Source of the DNA: Pteria penguin
Taxonomy: Eukaryota; Mollusca; Bivalvia; Pterioida; Pteriidae
Length of the DNA: 64,000 nt
NCBI GenBank assembly: GCA_035048485.1
Contig: CM068593.1
Coordinates: 1,039,001-1,103,000 of the forward strand
Reading direction: 5' to 3'
Every line of letters begins with the position of its first letter. Positions within the stretch are counted from its first letter, which is position 1. Positions 21,911 to 32,928 of the stretch are shown piece after piece. Both the position numbers and the translations under genes were made by a program. The notes beneath the pieces are model-generated. The model was not told the origin of the DNA. It ran no database searches and worked only from the letters and a program-made list of their open reading frames with translations.

Positions 21911-24807
21911 TCAATGGCTGCGAAGCACAAAAAAAAAAACAAAAAGGAAAAAGTTGGATTCAGCTGGATTCGACCTAACATCGACTTACAGAAACTGGTG
22001 CATTCATCCTCTACGCCACCGTCGCTACTATGAACTGAGGCGAAAATCTATTATTTGGGCCGGCACGAGCCGGCCCATTTACTGATTTAACTTTGGAGAA
22101 AACACTGTGATTTACTGCTGCCCTGTAAAGTACTATGATTCACTGCGGTATTACTGTTTACTAGATATCATCTTGGTCACTAAAGGTCACAAGCTTAGCT
22201 TTTAAAAAAGCTTAGAATGCAAACCCTGTAGCATTTTTAATCGCGAGGAAAATGGTACTTGTGGGTCAGTTTAAAATGAAGACCCTTTCGTATGATGTTA
22301 GCTAGGTTGTTATCTAAATAATAGTTAATACCTCCTTTCTAATGTTTATTTATGTTAAGACTTGAGTTGAGAAAGCTGACCATATTCGTCGGGATGACAT
22401 TTCGTACAGTTAGACATGGAAGAAATCATACAAAGTACGCAGTACTTGCTCCACCAACTTCAACACCTAAAGAACACGAACTCCCCGTCGAGGCCTCTTG
22501 TGTCTAAATAATCGCCGGAGAAGTTTGCATAAGTACAAAGAATGTTACAAACTGCGCAGTAATTGCTACACCAATTAAACTGCTAGAAATCCTTGATACT
22601 CCGCCTTCATTTACTCGGAACTTTTCGAGATTTTCTATAGCCAGATAATGTACATACGCTAAAAGGTACGAACATCTAAATAGTATTACGCGGGAAAATT
22701 CTGTTGGATTATTCCACTGCTGCCGTGGGAAAAGTTACACGAATGTTGATTTCCAAAATATGAATATCCTTCATATTTATACATGTTTATGTGGCAGCCA
22801 CTTATTTATCTAGAAATAAGTATTTTAAAGTATTTTTTTTATTTTTAGAATACATTGCATGTAAGATTTATTTATCATTTATATGCATTCACTAAAGAAA
22901 ATCACCCCAAGTCATAATGTCTATCCTATTAAAATCTCTATCCTCATATACTCCTCTCTGCGTTTGAAAGTACGGTAAATACTAATCGTGTGGAACGCTT
23001 AACTGTAACATTGATCTAGTATTGAGCATTGCCTTTGGAAGCAAGGGTATTCTTCTTCATTCCTTTTCCTTTTAAGTGCAATAGAAATATCGATGTCATG
23101 GACAATACAAAACTTATACTATCTGACCTCGTAAAGTAAAGCAACTACTTTTTGGAGGCTATGTTTTCCCAGCATGCAGCATAATCATGTCGCACATGCG
23201 CATTTCCAGATTAGATATCAACGTAATATGCAAACCCCCGACGGGGTTTGCAATTAAAACGCTTAACAAATACGTTACGTTCACATCCTTTGTACATATT
23301 ATCGTGAAATTTTTTTTTCCCTGTTAGTATAAGAGCAGAAAATTATGACATCATCGTTGCAGCGCTATTTATTGTGGGCCGGCCCTAGCCGTCCCATCCT
23401 TTGATATAAGTTTAGGAAAGTCGCATGCGTTACCGCGGTACAGTAAAACCACGCCCCCTACAGTTTTACACCAATGGTTTAATTAGGATTTAATTCAGTG
23501 CGGATGACCACGTGTTAAGTCGCTGACACGTTCTGATAGATTTATATGAGTGTAGTATAAAAATTATTTTGATTGCCAACTTTTATTGAAAAATAAAAGC
23601 AAGACTAAAAGCTATTCAAAGACATTCTATTTTGGTTCCCCCACATGTTTGACCTAGATACGCTAGATGTAGGCACCGTCCATTTGACATTCAAGGGTGT
23701 ACTCTGATATTTATGCTAGGATCAGTAAGAGCGATATTTTTTTCACATAAAATTTGTAGAATTAAAGTATTCCGTTATCTTATGAAAGTTTTTCTTTTTA
23801 CTCTTTTGCACAAACGCCCCCCCCCCCCCCCCTCATTAGAAGTACTATGGACTGTGCCTTATTATGCTTACATAAACATTCGGGTACTTATGTGTTATCC
23901 TTACCAAACCGGATTCTTTTTCTATGAAACCTGGGTCCAGAATGGATGATATTTAGATAAAAATTGCAGTTAAATATGTTTTTATGTAGTGTATATATAT
24001 TTCTGCAATAAACATTTGTGAATTTATTTCTTTTCTAAGTTTTGTTTAACACAAAATTTTGATTACCATTGTGAACGTATATGCCAACATGTTAATAGTC
24101 ATTAGTAGGTCTAATAAGTAGGTCATTGTTACTAAAAATGGATTTTGGGTTTCCAAATGATAACCAGTTATAGGAATCTTTAATATTGAAAATACTTTAC
24201 ACAGTGATAGTACATGAAGACAGCTTGCATGGGATTGTGTTTGGGGACAATAGGTCAAATAAGTAGGTCAAATAGATTTCGGGTTTTCAGATGAAACTTC
24301 TGTTAGCAATGTACAATTTTGAAGTAACTTTACAAGGTGATAGTACATGACGAGCATTAATTCCTAATTTTGGAACGAATTAAAAGTTGTGTTTCAAAGA
24401 CAGACGAAAGCAGGGGAAAAGTGTTGCATGCAACACTGACTGTAAGCTTGTTCGTTGTGTATTAAAATTGTATCAGCCTTTAACGTACTTCATAGTTTTA
24501 ACACGCACGTGTTCCGGCCCATCGTTTGGTGCTTGCACCAAATTGTCTCTTGTCATTCAAAGTAATAATATACTTGTTAGGAATGTTATAGACCTGTCTC
24601 CCCGGTTATGATAAAATTTAGACTCGTCGTGTTTAACCACGAGCATCACTGAAGAGACATAACTTGTCGAAATGCGCATATGGTGCACAAAATTAAAAGG
24701 TATATATGTTCTATATTTATTTATTATAAACATGGGCAAAATTATCGCTGTAGACCTATACCTGCTTCACGATACTGTACACAAACAAATTGTCACTGAA
24801 AGAAAGG
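21328..24807. mobile_element. 3.4-kb TATAGGTCTACAGCGAT-TIR element with nested inserts
   Basis: The ends at 21385 (TATAGGTCTACAGCGATAA) and 24760 (ATTATCGCTGTAGACCTATA) are inverted repeats. The 349-bp element at 49039-49387 is the same element, inverted and internally deleted. Its left 150 bp match 21385-21550 and its centre matches about 21990-22050 (CTCTACGCCACCG, GAACTGAGGCGAAAATCTA). Its right part matches 24560-24760 (CTGTCTCCCCGGTTATGATA, AGACTCGTCGTGTTTA). The larger copy has extra sequence at about 21553-21985, which includes (CA)n at 21855-21908, and at 22054-24540. Outside the inverted ends, 21328-21376 and 24761-24807 are near-identical direct repeats (TGCTTCACGATA, TGTACACAAACAA). 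No transposase-like frame is visible, so it looks non-autonomous or decayed. Confidence 0.7.
22054..23400. mobile_element. Possible nested insertion with GGGCCGGC ends
   Basis: Within the larger element, the sequence absent from its short relative starts with TTTGGGCCGGCACGAGCC at about 22056. A diverged similar segment, TTGTGGGCCGGCCCTAGCC, occurs at about 23368-23386; both are followed by related text (CATTTACTGATTTAACTTT and CATCCTTTGATATAAGTTT). The pair are diverged direct repeats that could be the ends of a nested insertion. No gene is visible between them. Confidence 0.4.
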
Positions 24808-25056
24808 GGGAGGATTCTATATGAAGTGCAACAAAGTGATTTTATTTATTTTTTATTATTATCATTTGGGAATCGCATGGATATACAAACAGTGTACCAA
24901 ACACTATGTATTGACTTCGTATCTTTTCAACCCCCCCACCCCCCCCCCACCCCTCTTCCCTCCTCCCTCCTCTCTCCCTCTCTCTTTCATGCCTTGAAAC
25001 AGAATCCCATTCTTTTCTGATCCGAAAATGAAAGAAACCACACGCACAAACGCACT

Positions 25057-25142
<86 letters not shown>

Positions 25143-25949
25143 AACAAAATCAAAACAAACAAGCAAATAGATTTACCTACATGTTTTGAAAAAAGGTTTA
25201 AGCCCCCCCCCCCCCCCGCTCCCCCAATCTTTCCCATCTTTTTTGGTTTTGTTTTCTTTATCTTTCTTTTTTTTTTTTTTTTTTTGTTTGACTAAAGTGT
25301 TATTATACCCTTTTTTCCTGATGTTATGTGGCTGTGGCACTTTCTACACAGTGTTTGTTCTCATTCATGTATATATACAGTGCAGAATTAAATTGTTTCG
25401 TCTGTATATCAGGGCATTCACGGCGGGTGTGGCTAGCCGAGCAGGAGACGCTCACTCCTCCCGGACACCTGGTCTCCTCTCTGAATTTCAGGGATCCGTG
25501 AATGTCCCCTGTGGTCCATTGTTGTTAGTGCCATGGTCATGTGACACCAGTTATTTTCGTATTTTACATTGATTCGTGAAGTCAAAGTTATACTGTCTCA
25601 GTGATATGCAGGGCTATTGGCAATTGACATTTACAAGAATAAGCAGCCCTATTTTCAATTGACCTTGGTACGAAGTTTTCGTATACCCCCTTCTCCCATT
25701 TAAAAGGCACATTCCTTTGTTCGGGCAAAAATGCAGAATCCCTACTTTCTTAGTTTAAGTAGCCCTTACTAGTTATATAAACAAACCCCTGTTTGTGTAT
25801 GTTTACTGACAAATATAAATATTTAAATGATGAAGAACAGAATGGAAACAAGATATCTGGTCCAACTATTCGTAAAAAATCGCTACGGAAATGCAGAGAA
25901 AAAATACCCTGTATTATAGCACGTTCTAAATCAGGTAATGATCTGTCTA

Positions 25950-25985
<36 letters not shown>

Positions 25986-26687
25986 GCCGATAATTTATAG
26001 TTAAACGTTTTACATCTCTTTAGCCACACCATTGTAATGCTGTGTTTCTGGAAAATTTAGGCGAGTAATACACCCCTCAATAGCAGCAATTGAACAACTA
26101 CTTTGACACTAGACCTTGTTTGTACATTTCCACATTAATGATACAAACATGTCAAATAATAACTCGAACCCAGCATGTCTTGGTCAGTGATGACATTATC
26201 AGAAGTAACTGGAAATGGGACGAGTCTTTTATATGAACTCACCTACTGTTTTTGCAGAGGATTTACCAAACATCGAGTTGTCTTTCTTACAATGTGCCTC
26301 ATTTTCGTCAGTGCATGTCTATACAACGTACTAAATTGTTGTGATGTCCAAAGCACCTGCTACTTTCGTATTTTACTTCCATTGTAAATCACAGAATCTG
26401 GCGAGGTAAACCCACGCTCTCGTTGAAAAAAAAAAAAAGAAATAGAAACACTTCACAAAATGTTCAGATATAAAAGCAATCATTCCATTGGCCATTGTGA
26501 CATTGTACGTTTCTTTTCTTTAAAAATTACTCCCTAAAATTTCCACACACATATCATTTACGCAAGTTATATCGGTGGCAGAGAGAGAGATAGAGAGAGA
26601 GACAGACAATGTATTCACTTACATCTTGCTCTACATTTATATAGTTCAAGCCTTATAGATCACCTTTAAAGCCCTTCCCCTCACCTT

Positions 26688-26750
<63 letters not shown>

Positions 26751-28740
26751 TTATCCATTTATTTTTTTTTTCAGCAGAGAGCACTCTCTATTGTCTATTT
26801 TCTAAAGCTTATCGATCCTTGGGTGACCTCATATATGTTCTATAAGAAGGAGGGGGAAGGGATAAAATTTTGTTGATTTGTCATCGTAGAAAATAGCATG
26901 TATATCATAGTAATAAAAGAAGAATGTAAAACTGTAGGTGTTAAACATATTTCTGATTTATTATAATTTACCAAATCATATAAGTTATTTGCATTAATTT
27001 TGTGTCAAAATAAGAGGGCGATGTTCTGATGGTTTGCTTTCTTTTAAATTTAGCATGACTATATAAAAATATTTATGTTTAAATAAACATCTGATATTGT
27101 AGAAAGAGTACAGTGTGAAATTATGATACACACATATAACTTATCTCTAAAAGAGCTGCCCTTTCATTGTTTTTACAATGATTGGAGGACAAAATGTGTG
27201 GTGGCGGGGGTGTTAGTAGATTGGTGGGTTAGGGTAATAAAATCTTATTTTACACGTAATCATACTTGGATTCATACATTTATTTTTTTTATTATTTTTT
27301 TTTTTTTTTATTTTATTTTATTTTATTTTTTTAAGTACATATGTGATTTTAAAATGGAAATAAATCAAGAAAATGAGATTTGCATATATTTCTACATTAT
27401 CAACACTTTAAACACCACATTTTGATACATATATAAGGGGGGATAATTTAGCAACCAGTGATGCAAGACAACCTTTTCTGTCATTACGCATATAAGGAAT
27501 TCTAAAAGTGATACTGCACCATTAAGGAAAAATATTATACTGCAAACAAGAAGTGTATATTGTATTGTATTGTATTGTATTGCATTGTGTTGTATTACAT
27601 GTTGTGCTGATTTACATAAAACTGGCCATACAGTGCATCTAAATAGATATGTTTGACTCAGAAATTACCAAAATTTCTTGCCCAAGCAAAAACAAATATT
27701 TGGAGGAAATGTTTTAACGCCATCAGTCTATTTGTGCTTTATGTTTTCCTCGAATGAAAAAAAGAAAAATTAAAAAGGACGAATTTTTCACTAGAATTTT
27801 CTTAGGAATGGATGACCCTTAAACGGAGAAGCCTAAATATTTGCTGCCACAGCAGTACCATAACAGACCTTGGTGTTCAAACAGGTGAGGCGAATTACTA
27901 GCCAGGAACATATCTCTCTCTCTCTCTCTCTCATTCTCTCTCTCCATTTGCGCAACGTCTCAAATCTGTTCAATAGATATCTTTCCTATACGTGACCTGA
28001 GATGACAATAGTTATATACATTATAAGATAAAAAGCTTTCTTAAAATGAACAATTTACATCAAGTGCATTGTCGTCAAATCTAGATGAAATACATCTATA
28101 TTTTGCATTTTGCATGTTGGAACATTTTATAACATATATACACGTGCTTTACACGTGCTGTCGTTTGTGGTCTACAATTAGTAAACACGTTGACCTCATG
28201 ATTCCTAGCATTGTTTGGGCTGATATCAACACGAATCCTCGATAAAATCCGATCCATCAATATGACAAAATATATTCCGTTTCCTGATTTGATCCATTTC
28301 AATGTTTCATGTTTTTATACCATTTCCGTGTTTGTACATATTTTAAACTTTAATGCTGATAGTGTTATAAGGCGTGTAGTAAATATGTATAATATGGACA
28401 TAAATCTGGACACAGTGTCGTGATAAATGTTATATCCGAGACCTTGGCGTGGGTTTTTGTAAACAATTGACCACGTGACACGATAACACTGTCCATGAAG
28501 GACCGTGATGGCGTAGTCTATGGCTTCCTTGACCCTCCGTCATACATGAAAAGTGAGATGATAATTATTCTCTTCAAACCACGCCTTTTTGTACGAAAAC
28601 GGCCCACAAAATCTTTTAAATAAACCAGAAGATGCACTTTATGTATTATATGCATATCCGTGTCGGCAGAGAAGGATCGGTGAACATTTTGATGCGAAAC
28701 AAATTTCATTTTATGACTTGTACATCCTGGTCAAAAGTTA
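24808..28740. other. Gene-free spacer rich in simple repeats
   Basis: Contains (CA)n 25062-25140, C-runs at about 24930 and 25204, T-run 25267-25284, CT tracts 25954-25980 and 27912-27945. It also has a (TTTA)n tract of about 63 bp at 26690-26752, T/A-rich 27283-27331 and a TTGTA-like pentamer tract 27546-27597. Frames of 60-150 codons here are generated by these repeats. The segment 25416-25530 (GGTGTGGCTAGCCGAGCAGG, then CTCCTCCCGGACACCTGGTC) resembles, from memory, a motif dispersed in bivalve genomes, but only one copy is in the window. No gene found. Confidence 0.6.
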
Positions 28741-28744
28741 AACG

Positions 28745-28752
28745 ATAAAAGG
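28745..28752 (+). promoter_or_regulatory. TATA-like box of ankyrin gene 1
   Basis: ATAAAAGG about 56-63 bp before the start codon of ankyrin gene 1. A similar ATAAAATA box lies 51-59 bp before the start codon of the paralogous gene 2. The matched spacing makes both plausible core promoters with short 5' leaders, but this is inference only. Confidence 0.4.
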
Positions 28753-28807
28753 TTGACTTTCCTAAATAAATTTAAACTACAGAATCCCCTATCGACTTTA
28801 GTTCAAA

Positions 28808-31800
28808 ATGTCGATACTAGCGAAACGGAAGAGTACAAGTTTTGCAGGACTACAATCTGTTACTGCAGTTTCCAAAGGATTTGGTCGTAGGAACAGATCC
28901 CTGTCGGAACCAAAGAATCTGGTCTTGGTGAAGGAAGGGGACTTTGCTCAGGATATATCCAAGAAGAAGTTTTTGTTTTATCCAGTAAAGTATGGCTTAT
29001 ATTCTATGGCGGAGGAGTTGTTAAAGGCCGGATGTACCCAGAATGAAACGGATCCTAACGGAAACTACCCGATTCATTTGGCAGTTGACCAATCAGATGT
29101 CGAGATGGTGAAGCTGCTCGCTAAGTATGGTATGCGCTATTTCAGTGTTGTTTCACAGTTTTTTGTTTGTTGGTTTTTTGTTTTTTGTTTTTTGGTTTTT
29201 TTTTTTTTCTTTTTTTTTTTTTTTCAAAAAATCATTCAGAAGGGAGATAAATACATATAATTCGCTATTTCAAATTTTATTATAAAGCGGAGTTATATGA
29301 TCGGCTGTGATACACACCGGCATAATCATTTATACAGTGAATTTGTAAAACATTATACTTTTGATGAATACTCCATTCTGTTATCCATAGCATCCATTTA
29401 GATTTTCAGTCAAGGTAAAAAAAGGACCTTGTGACTGTTGCAATCTCATTCAAATTATAGCTTTCATGCTCCATGGTAACTCGTTGTGGAACACTCCCTA
29501 TAAGAGTTTATCTCAGATTGACCTTTCTAACAGTAAATTTTATTGCTTCTGCACTCTGCTCTGAGGAGTTATTGCATACTTAAATTTAAATCTACAAATT
29601 ACATATACATTTCCATAAGAATAAGGAATTTCTAGCAAGAAATTCAATTTTTGTTAACATTCTTTATGTAGCGAAATCTATAACTCTGTCAAACTATCTC
29701 AGCCCATCACTGAATGGTTAGCACATAAAGTCAGTCTGAGATAAACCCTTATGGAGACTGTGGAGATTTGCATCGCGAATTAGCCATTAGTAGGAGCTTG
29801 AAAGATAGGATTTTAATGAGATTGTGACTGAGATTGAAAGTGATCCATGTTGTGAAATGTTTTTGGACTGAATTTTAGTTTACCCAATAATAAGTAGAAG
29901 TCATTCTGCCGAATTTGCTCTGTCATTTTTTCCCGTTTGTTTCTTTTGTTTTTGTTTTCGTTTGTCAGTTTGTTTTCCTTCCATTATAATAATTACTTAT
30001 ATTTTTGAGAAATTATCCACATGTTAAAACCAAAAGAATGACGTACGACTTTAATGCTCACGTCTGACATAGTCGTTTTCATCACTCTTGATGTCGGACT
30101 GGTCACATGACCTAATTTGCATCACATTTGTTGGGGGATAAGTCTCGAGATTTATCATCGCATCGCTGTCTACCAAGAATCTGGTATTTTGAATTCTTAT
30201 TTCTGCAAAGTGCGGTCATATAAAATTCGGAGAAGGAAAGAGAGTCAATCGTCGTGAGATTCCTCAATGAATTTCAAAAGTTTTAAGATTCATTTACCTC
30301 TTGTGTTCAAAATATAGTTCATCAAAGTTGCATTACGGTCTATGATAAACACCGAGTTTATCCCCTAGGTCATCCTCGGAATGTTTCGGAGATTATCTTC
30401 ATTTAGATCTTAGTGTGATGTCACGCCGACTTCAAGAGATATTTTCCGTTCCATTTCGATGATTTTTCCATTACGATTACGAATATGTCCAATTTTATAC
30501 CGATAGTCGATAAGGCAGTGTTGAAAGGGAAAAAATGCCATAGCAACTGATGAGATATATTTGTTATATGGAATAGGCTTGTCGATAAGGGATGAATTGT
30601 AGTGGCTGTATGTGTATTCCGAAAACGGACTCAAAACTTTATCCTGCATTGCACGTAGAGCATGATTGATAGCTTTCTTTTTTCCCCCTGTGACGTATCG
30701 CCATAATGCTTCTCGCGGTTCTTCTATTTTCCTTTTAATTTAACTTTGAATTTTAATTTTTTCAAATATGAACGTCAAAACTGATTTTTTTTTTTTCTTC
30801 TTCTTGGAAATATTTGTTTCAAAAAAAAAAGAAAAAAGAAAGAAAGAAAGAAAGAAAGAAAGAAAAAAAAAAGAAAAAGCCCGCAAAAAAAGCATTACGA
30901 CGATACCTCATAGGAAAAATATGATCAAAGAATGTATACCATAAACCGCTCAGCCAGTTAAATGCATCATTGCATGCTAAACTCAAGCCAGTTTGAAATC
31001 TCTCTCTCTATAACAGATCAACAACAACAGTGCAGTATAACCCTGAATGTACGCGTGCACTATAGACAATATTATTTATCCATTGTATCGTTGTAATTAC
31101 AGGTGCAGATTTACAAGTCAGAAATAATTCGGGAGAAAGTCCTATGATGCGCGCAGTGCTATTCGATGATGTCACCATGGTTCAAACCCTTCACGAAGCT
31201 GGTAAGAGAAAACAAAGATCTGTAATAAGACTTAACTTTGCTTGTTTGGATAACGCTAGTGAGATTCCGAACATTAGTTCAATGTAGATCATATTTATTT
31301 TATAACTACAAACAACAAACATTCAAAAATTCTCATTCAAACTCTCATTTAAAAAGAATCAAGCGGGCGCATTCCGGGTGTCATTTCTGACCTTAAAGGA
31401 GAGGGAACGAGACGATATTAGGGGATTCGGATATATATTTAAAAGACACCCTTCATGTACATGCGCGGATCCAGAAATTTTTGTCAGAGGGGGTCCAACC
31501 AAAAAAGGTAAATTAATCTCTTAGACGAGGGGGGTCCAACCCCAAAAATGCCCAAATATTGCCTTTTTTGGTAAAATTTTCTGATTCCAGGGGGGTCCAG
31601 GCCCCCCTAACCCCCCCCCCCCTCTGTATCCGCGCATGATGTAACTCAGCGCCTGTGTGTAGAAAGGAATTAAATATACATGCTCAATTCAAATCGTGTG
31701 TGTGTGTGGGGGGGGGGGGGGGGGTTGAAGAGATTTTAATAGATTTTTGCATTGCGTGCATTGCATGTATGCTTTGTCTTGGGAGACGACATGGTAGTCC

Positions 31801-32476
31801 CCTTACACGTAAATAGATGAATAAACAATAACAAGTAGATAAATAAATGAATAAATATAATTATGATGATGAAGATGATGATGATAATGATGATGACATC
31901 TTATTGAAACTTATTAAAAAGGTCAATTTTAAATCTTTCCTCATGTGGTCTTTATACACAGGTATGGCAAGAAGCCTCAGTACAACGGTCACTTTCAAAT
32001 CTTTCCTCAGGTGACCTTTGTAAACAGGTGTAATCATCCCTTTGATGATTATTTCATTATTTACAGGCGCCTCAATCAAAGAGAGGAACATCGTTGGACA
32101 AAGCGTATTCGACGTCGCTCTCAAGGACGCCCGTAAAAGGGTATGTATATACCTGATGGAACAAGGCTGTGAAGCACGGACTGTCCAAAAATACTGCGAA
32201 CTCCACCTCAAGACGTCCAAGAGGTCATCTCACACCACGTCCTCCAAATTCTTCACGAATGTATTCTCCCATGACAAGAAACGGAATGAAAGTTTATTCA
32301 AATCAGGACAGACAAATGCCGACAGGAGACGCGTCAGTGACTGTGGTGTCGGGTCGACGAAAAAATGCACAATTCTGAAAAGGATATTTAGCAGGGACAA
32401 AATCGAAAATTGTAATGAACTGGACATAGAAGATCACGAGTTACCTACCTTTAAACTGTTGGAAATCTCCCGATAG
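28808..32476 (+). CDS. Ankyrin-repeat protein 1 (three exons)
   Basis: Exons 28808-29129, 31103-31201 and 32067-32476 join to 831 bp (276 residues plus stop). Donors are ATG|GTATGC and CTG|GTAAGA; acceptors are AATTACAG|GT and TTTACAG|GC. Both introns are phase 1 and split the Gly of a repeat boundary. The protein has a basic Ser/Arg-rich head (MSILAKRKSTSF, residues 1-45), then about four ankyrin repeats: residues 52-82 (degenerate), 83-115 (NGNYPIHLAV), 116-148 (SGESPMMRAVLFDD) and 149-181 (VGQSVFDVALKDARKRV). A Lys/Ser-rich tail of about 95 residues with no known domain follows. The middle exon is exactly 99 bp, one repeat. Ankyrin repeats are protein-binding scaffolds; the partner is unknown. 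No signal peptide or membrane segment, so probably intracellular. ATG context is TTCAAAATGTC. No canonical AATAAA is seen close to the stop. Confidence 0.9.
29130..31102 (+). other. Intron 1 of ankyrin gene 1
   Basis: Phase-1 intron of 1973 bp. It holds T-rich runs at 29160-29224, a foldback element at about 29440-29825, poly-A/GAAA tracts at about 30815-30880, and otherwise AT-rich sequence. The 79-codon minus-strand frame at 30410-30649 has no recognisable feature and is treated as chance. Confidence 0.75.
29440..29825. mobile_element. Foldback element in ankyrin intron
   Basis: The left arm (CAATCTCATTCAAATTATAG through AGAGTTTATCTCAGATTGAC, about 29440-29525) is the inverted complement of the right arm (about 29727-29825, GTCAGTCTGAGATAAACCC through AATGAGATTGTGACTGAG) with scattered mismatches. 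Arms are about 85-95 bp with a roughly 200-bp centre lacking an ORF. It looks like a non-autonomous DNA element; target duplication is not clear. Confidence 0.6.
31202..32066 (+). other. Intron 2 of ankyrin gene 1
   Basis: Phase-1 intron of 865 bp. It contains a short palindromic-ended element (31461-31637), a GT/G-run at about 31697-31724 and a GATGAT tract at about 31863-31895. No coding potential is evident. Confidence 0.75.
31461..31637. mobile_element. GCGCGGATCCAGA-ended short element, copy 1
   Basis: Starts ATGCGCGGATCCAGAAATTT and ends TGTATCCGCGCAT, so the termini are inverted repeats. The interior carries GGGGGTCC motifs and a C-run (31608-31622). Relatives lie at 36197-36380, 44464-44662, 48007-48175 (partial), 48373-48573 and 57165-57310 (partial). 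Confidence 0.65.
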
Positions 32477-32640
32477 GAATGTACGTTTCTGTTTCATGTA
32501 TGCCGAAATGTATTTGAGATAAATAGTTACAACTGGAATTTCTCTTTATTGTGCCAATTCTATGTCTATTTATTTATTTGCTTTTTTCATTTATTCGTTT
32601 ATTTATTCATTTACTTTCATTAATTTATTTTTATTCATAC
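32477..32640. other. 3' flank of ankyrin gene 1
   Basis: AT-rich, with TTTATTTATT repeats. GATAAATAG at about 32518 is the nearest approach to a polyadenylation signal. No gene. Confidence 0.4.
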
Positions 32641-32928
32641 GCCGGTGTGGCCTAGTGGATGAAGTGTCCGCTCGTGACGTAGAGGTCCCTGGCTCGACTC
32701 CCGCCCTGGGCACACCGGTGTTTTGTCTTTGGGATGAGACAGTAAAAACGGAGGTCCCGTGTCACGGTAGGCGTGACACGTACATGTGAAAGATCCCTCA
32801 ATGCTTTGGTTTGTGCGTTGCAAAGGTCTAAATTTGTATGCAATGTATCAAGCAGATATCGTCACCATATACGTGAAATAACCGTGGAGTGACGAAAAAC
32901 GATAATCAATCAATCATTAATCAATCAG
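32641..32928 (+). repeat. tRNA-derived SINE, family A
   Basis: Head GCCGGTGTGGCCTAGTGGAT, B-box region GGCTCGACTCCC (one change from consensus), shared body (GGGATGAGACAGTAAAAAC, TCACCATATACGTGAAATAA) and AATCAATCAATC tail. It has a small internal insertion (GTACATGT) near 32779. No clear target-site duplication was found. It lies 165 bp downstream of ankyrin gene 1. Confidence 0.88.

Noticed and set aside
25062..25237. 131-codon minus-strand frame rich in V/C
   Set aside because: Translation of a (CA)n microsatellite and flanking homopolymers.
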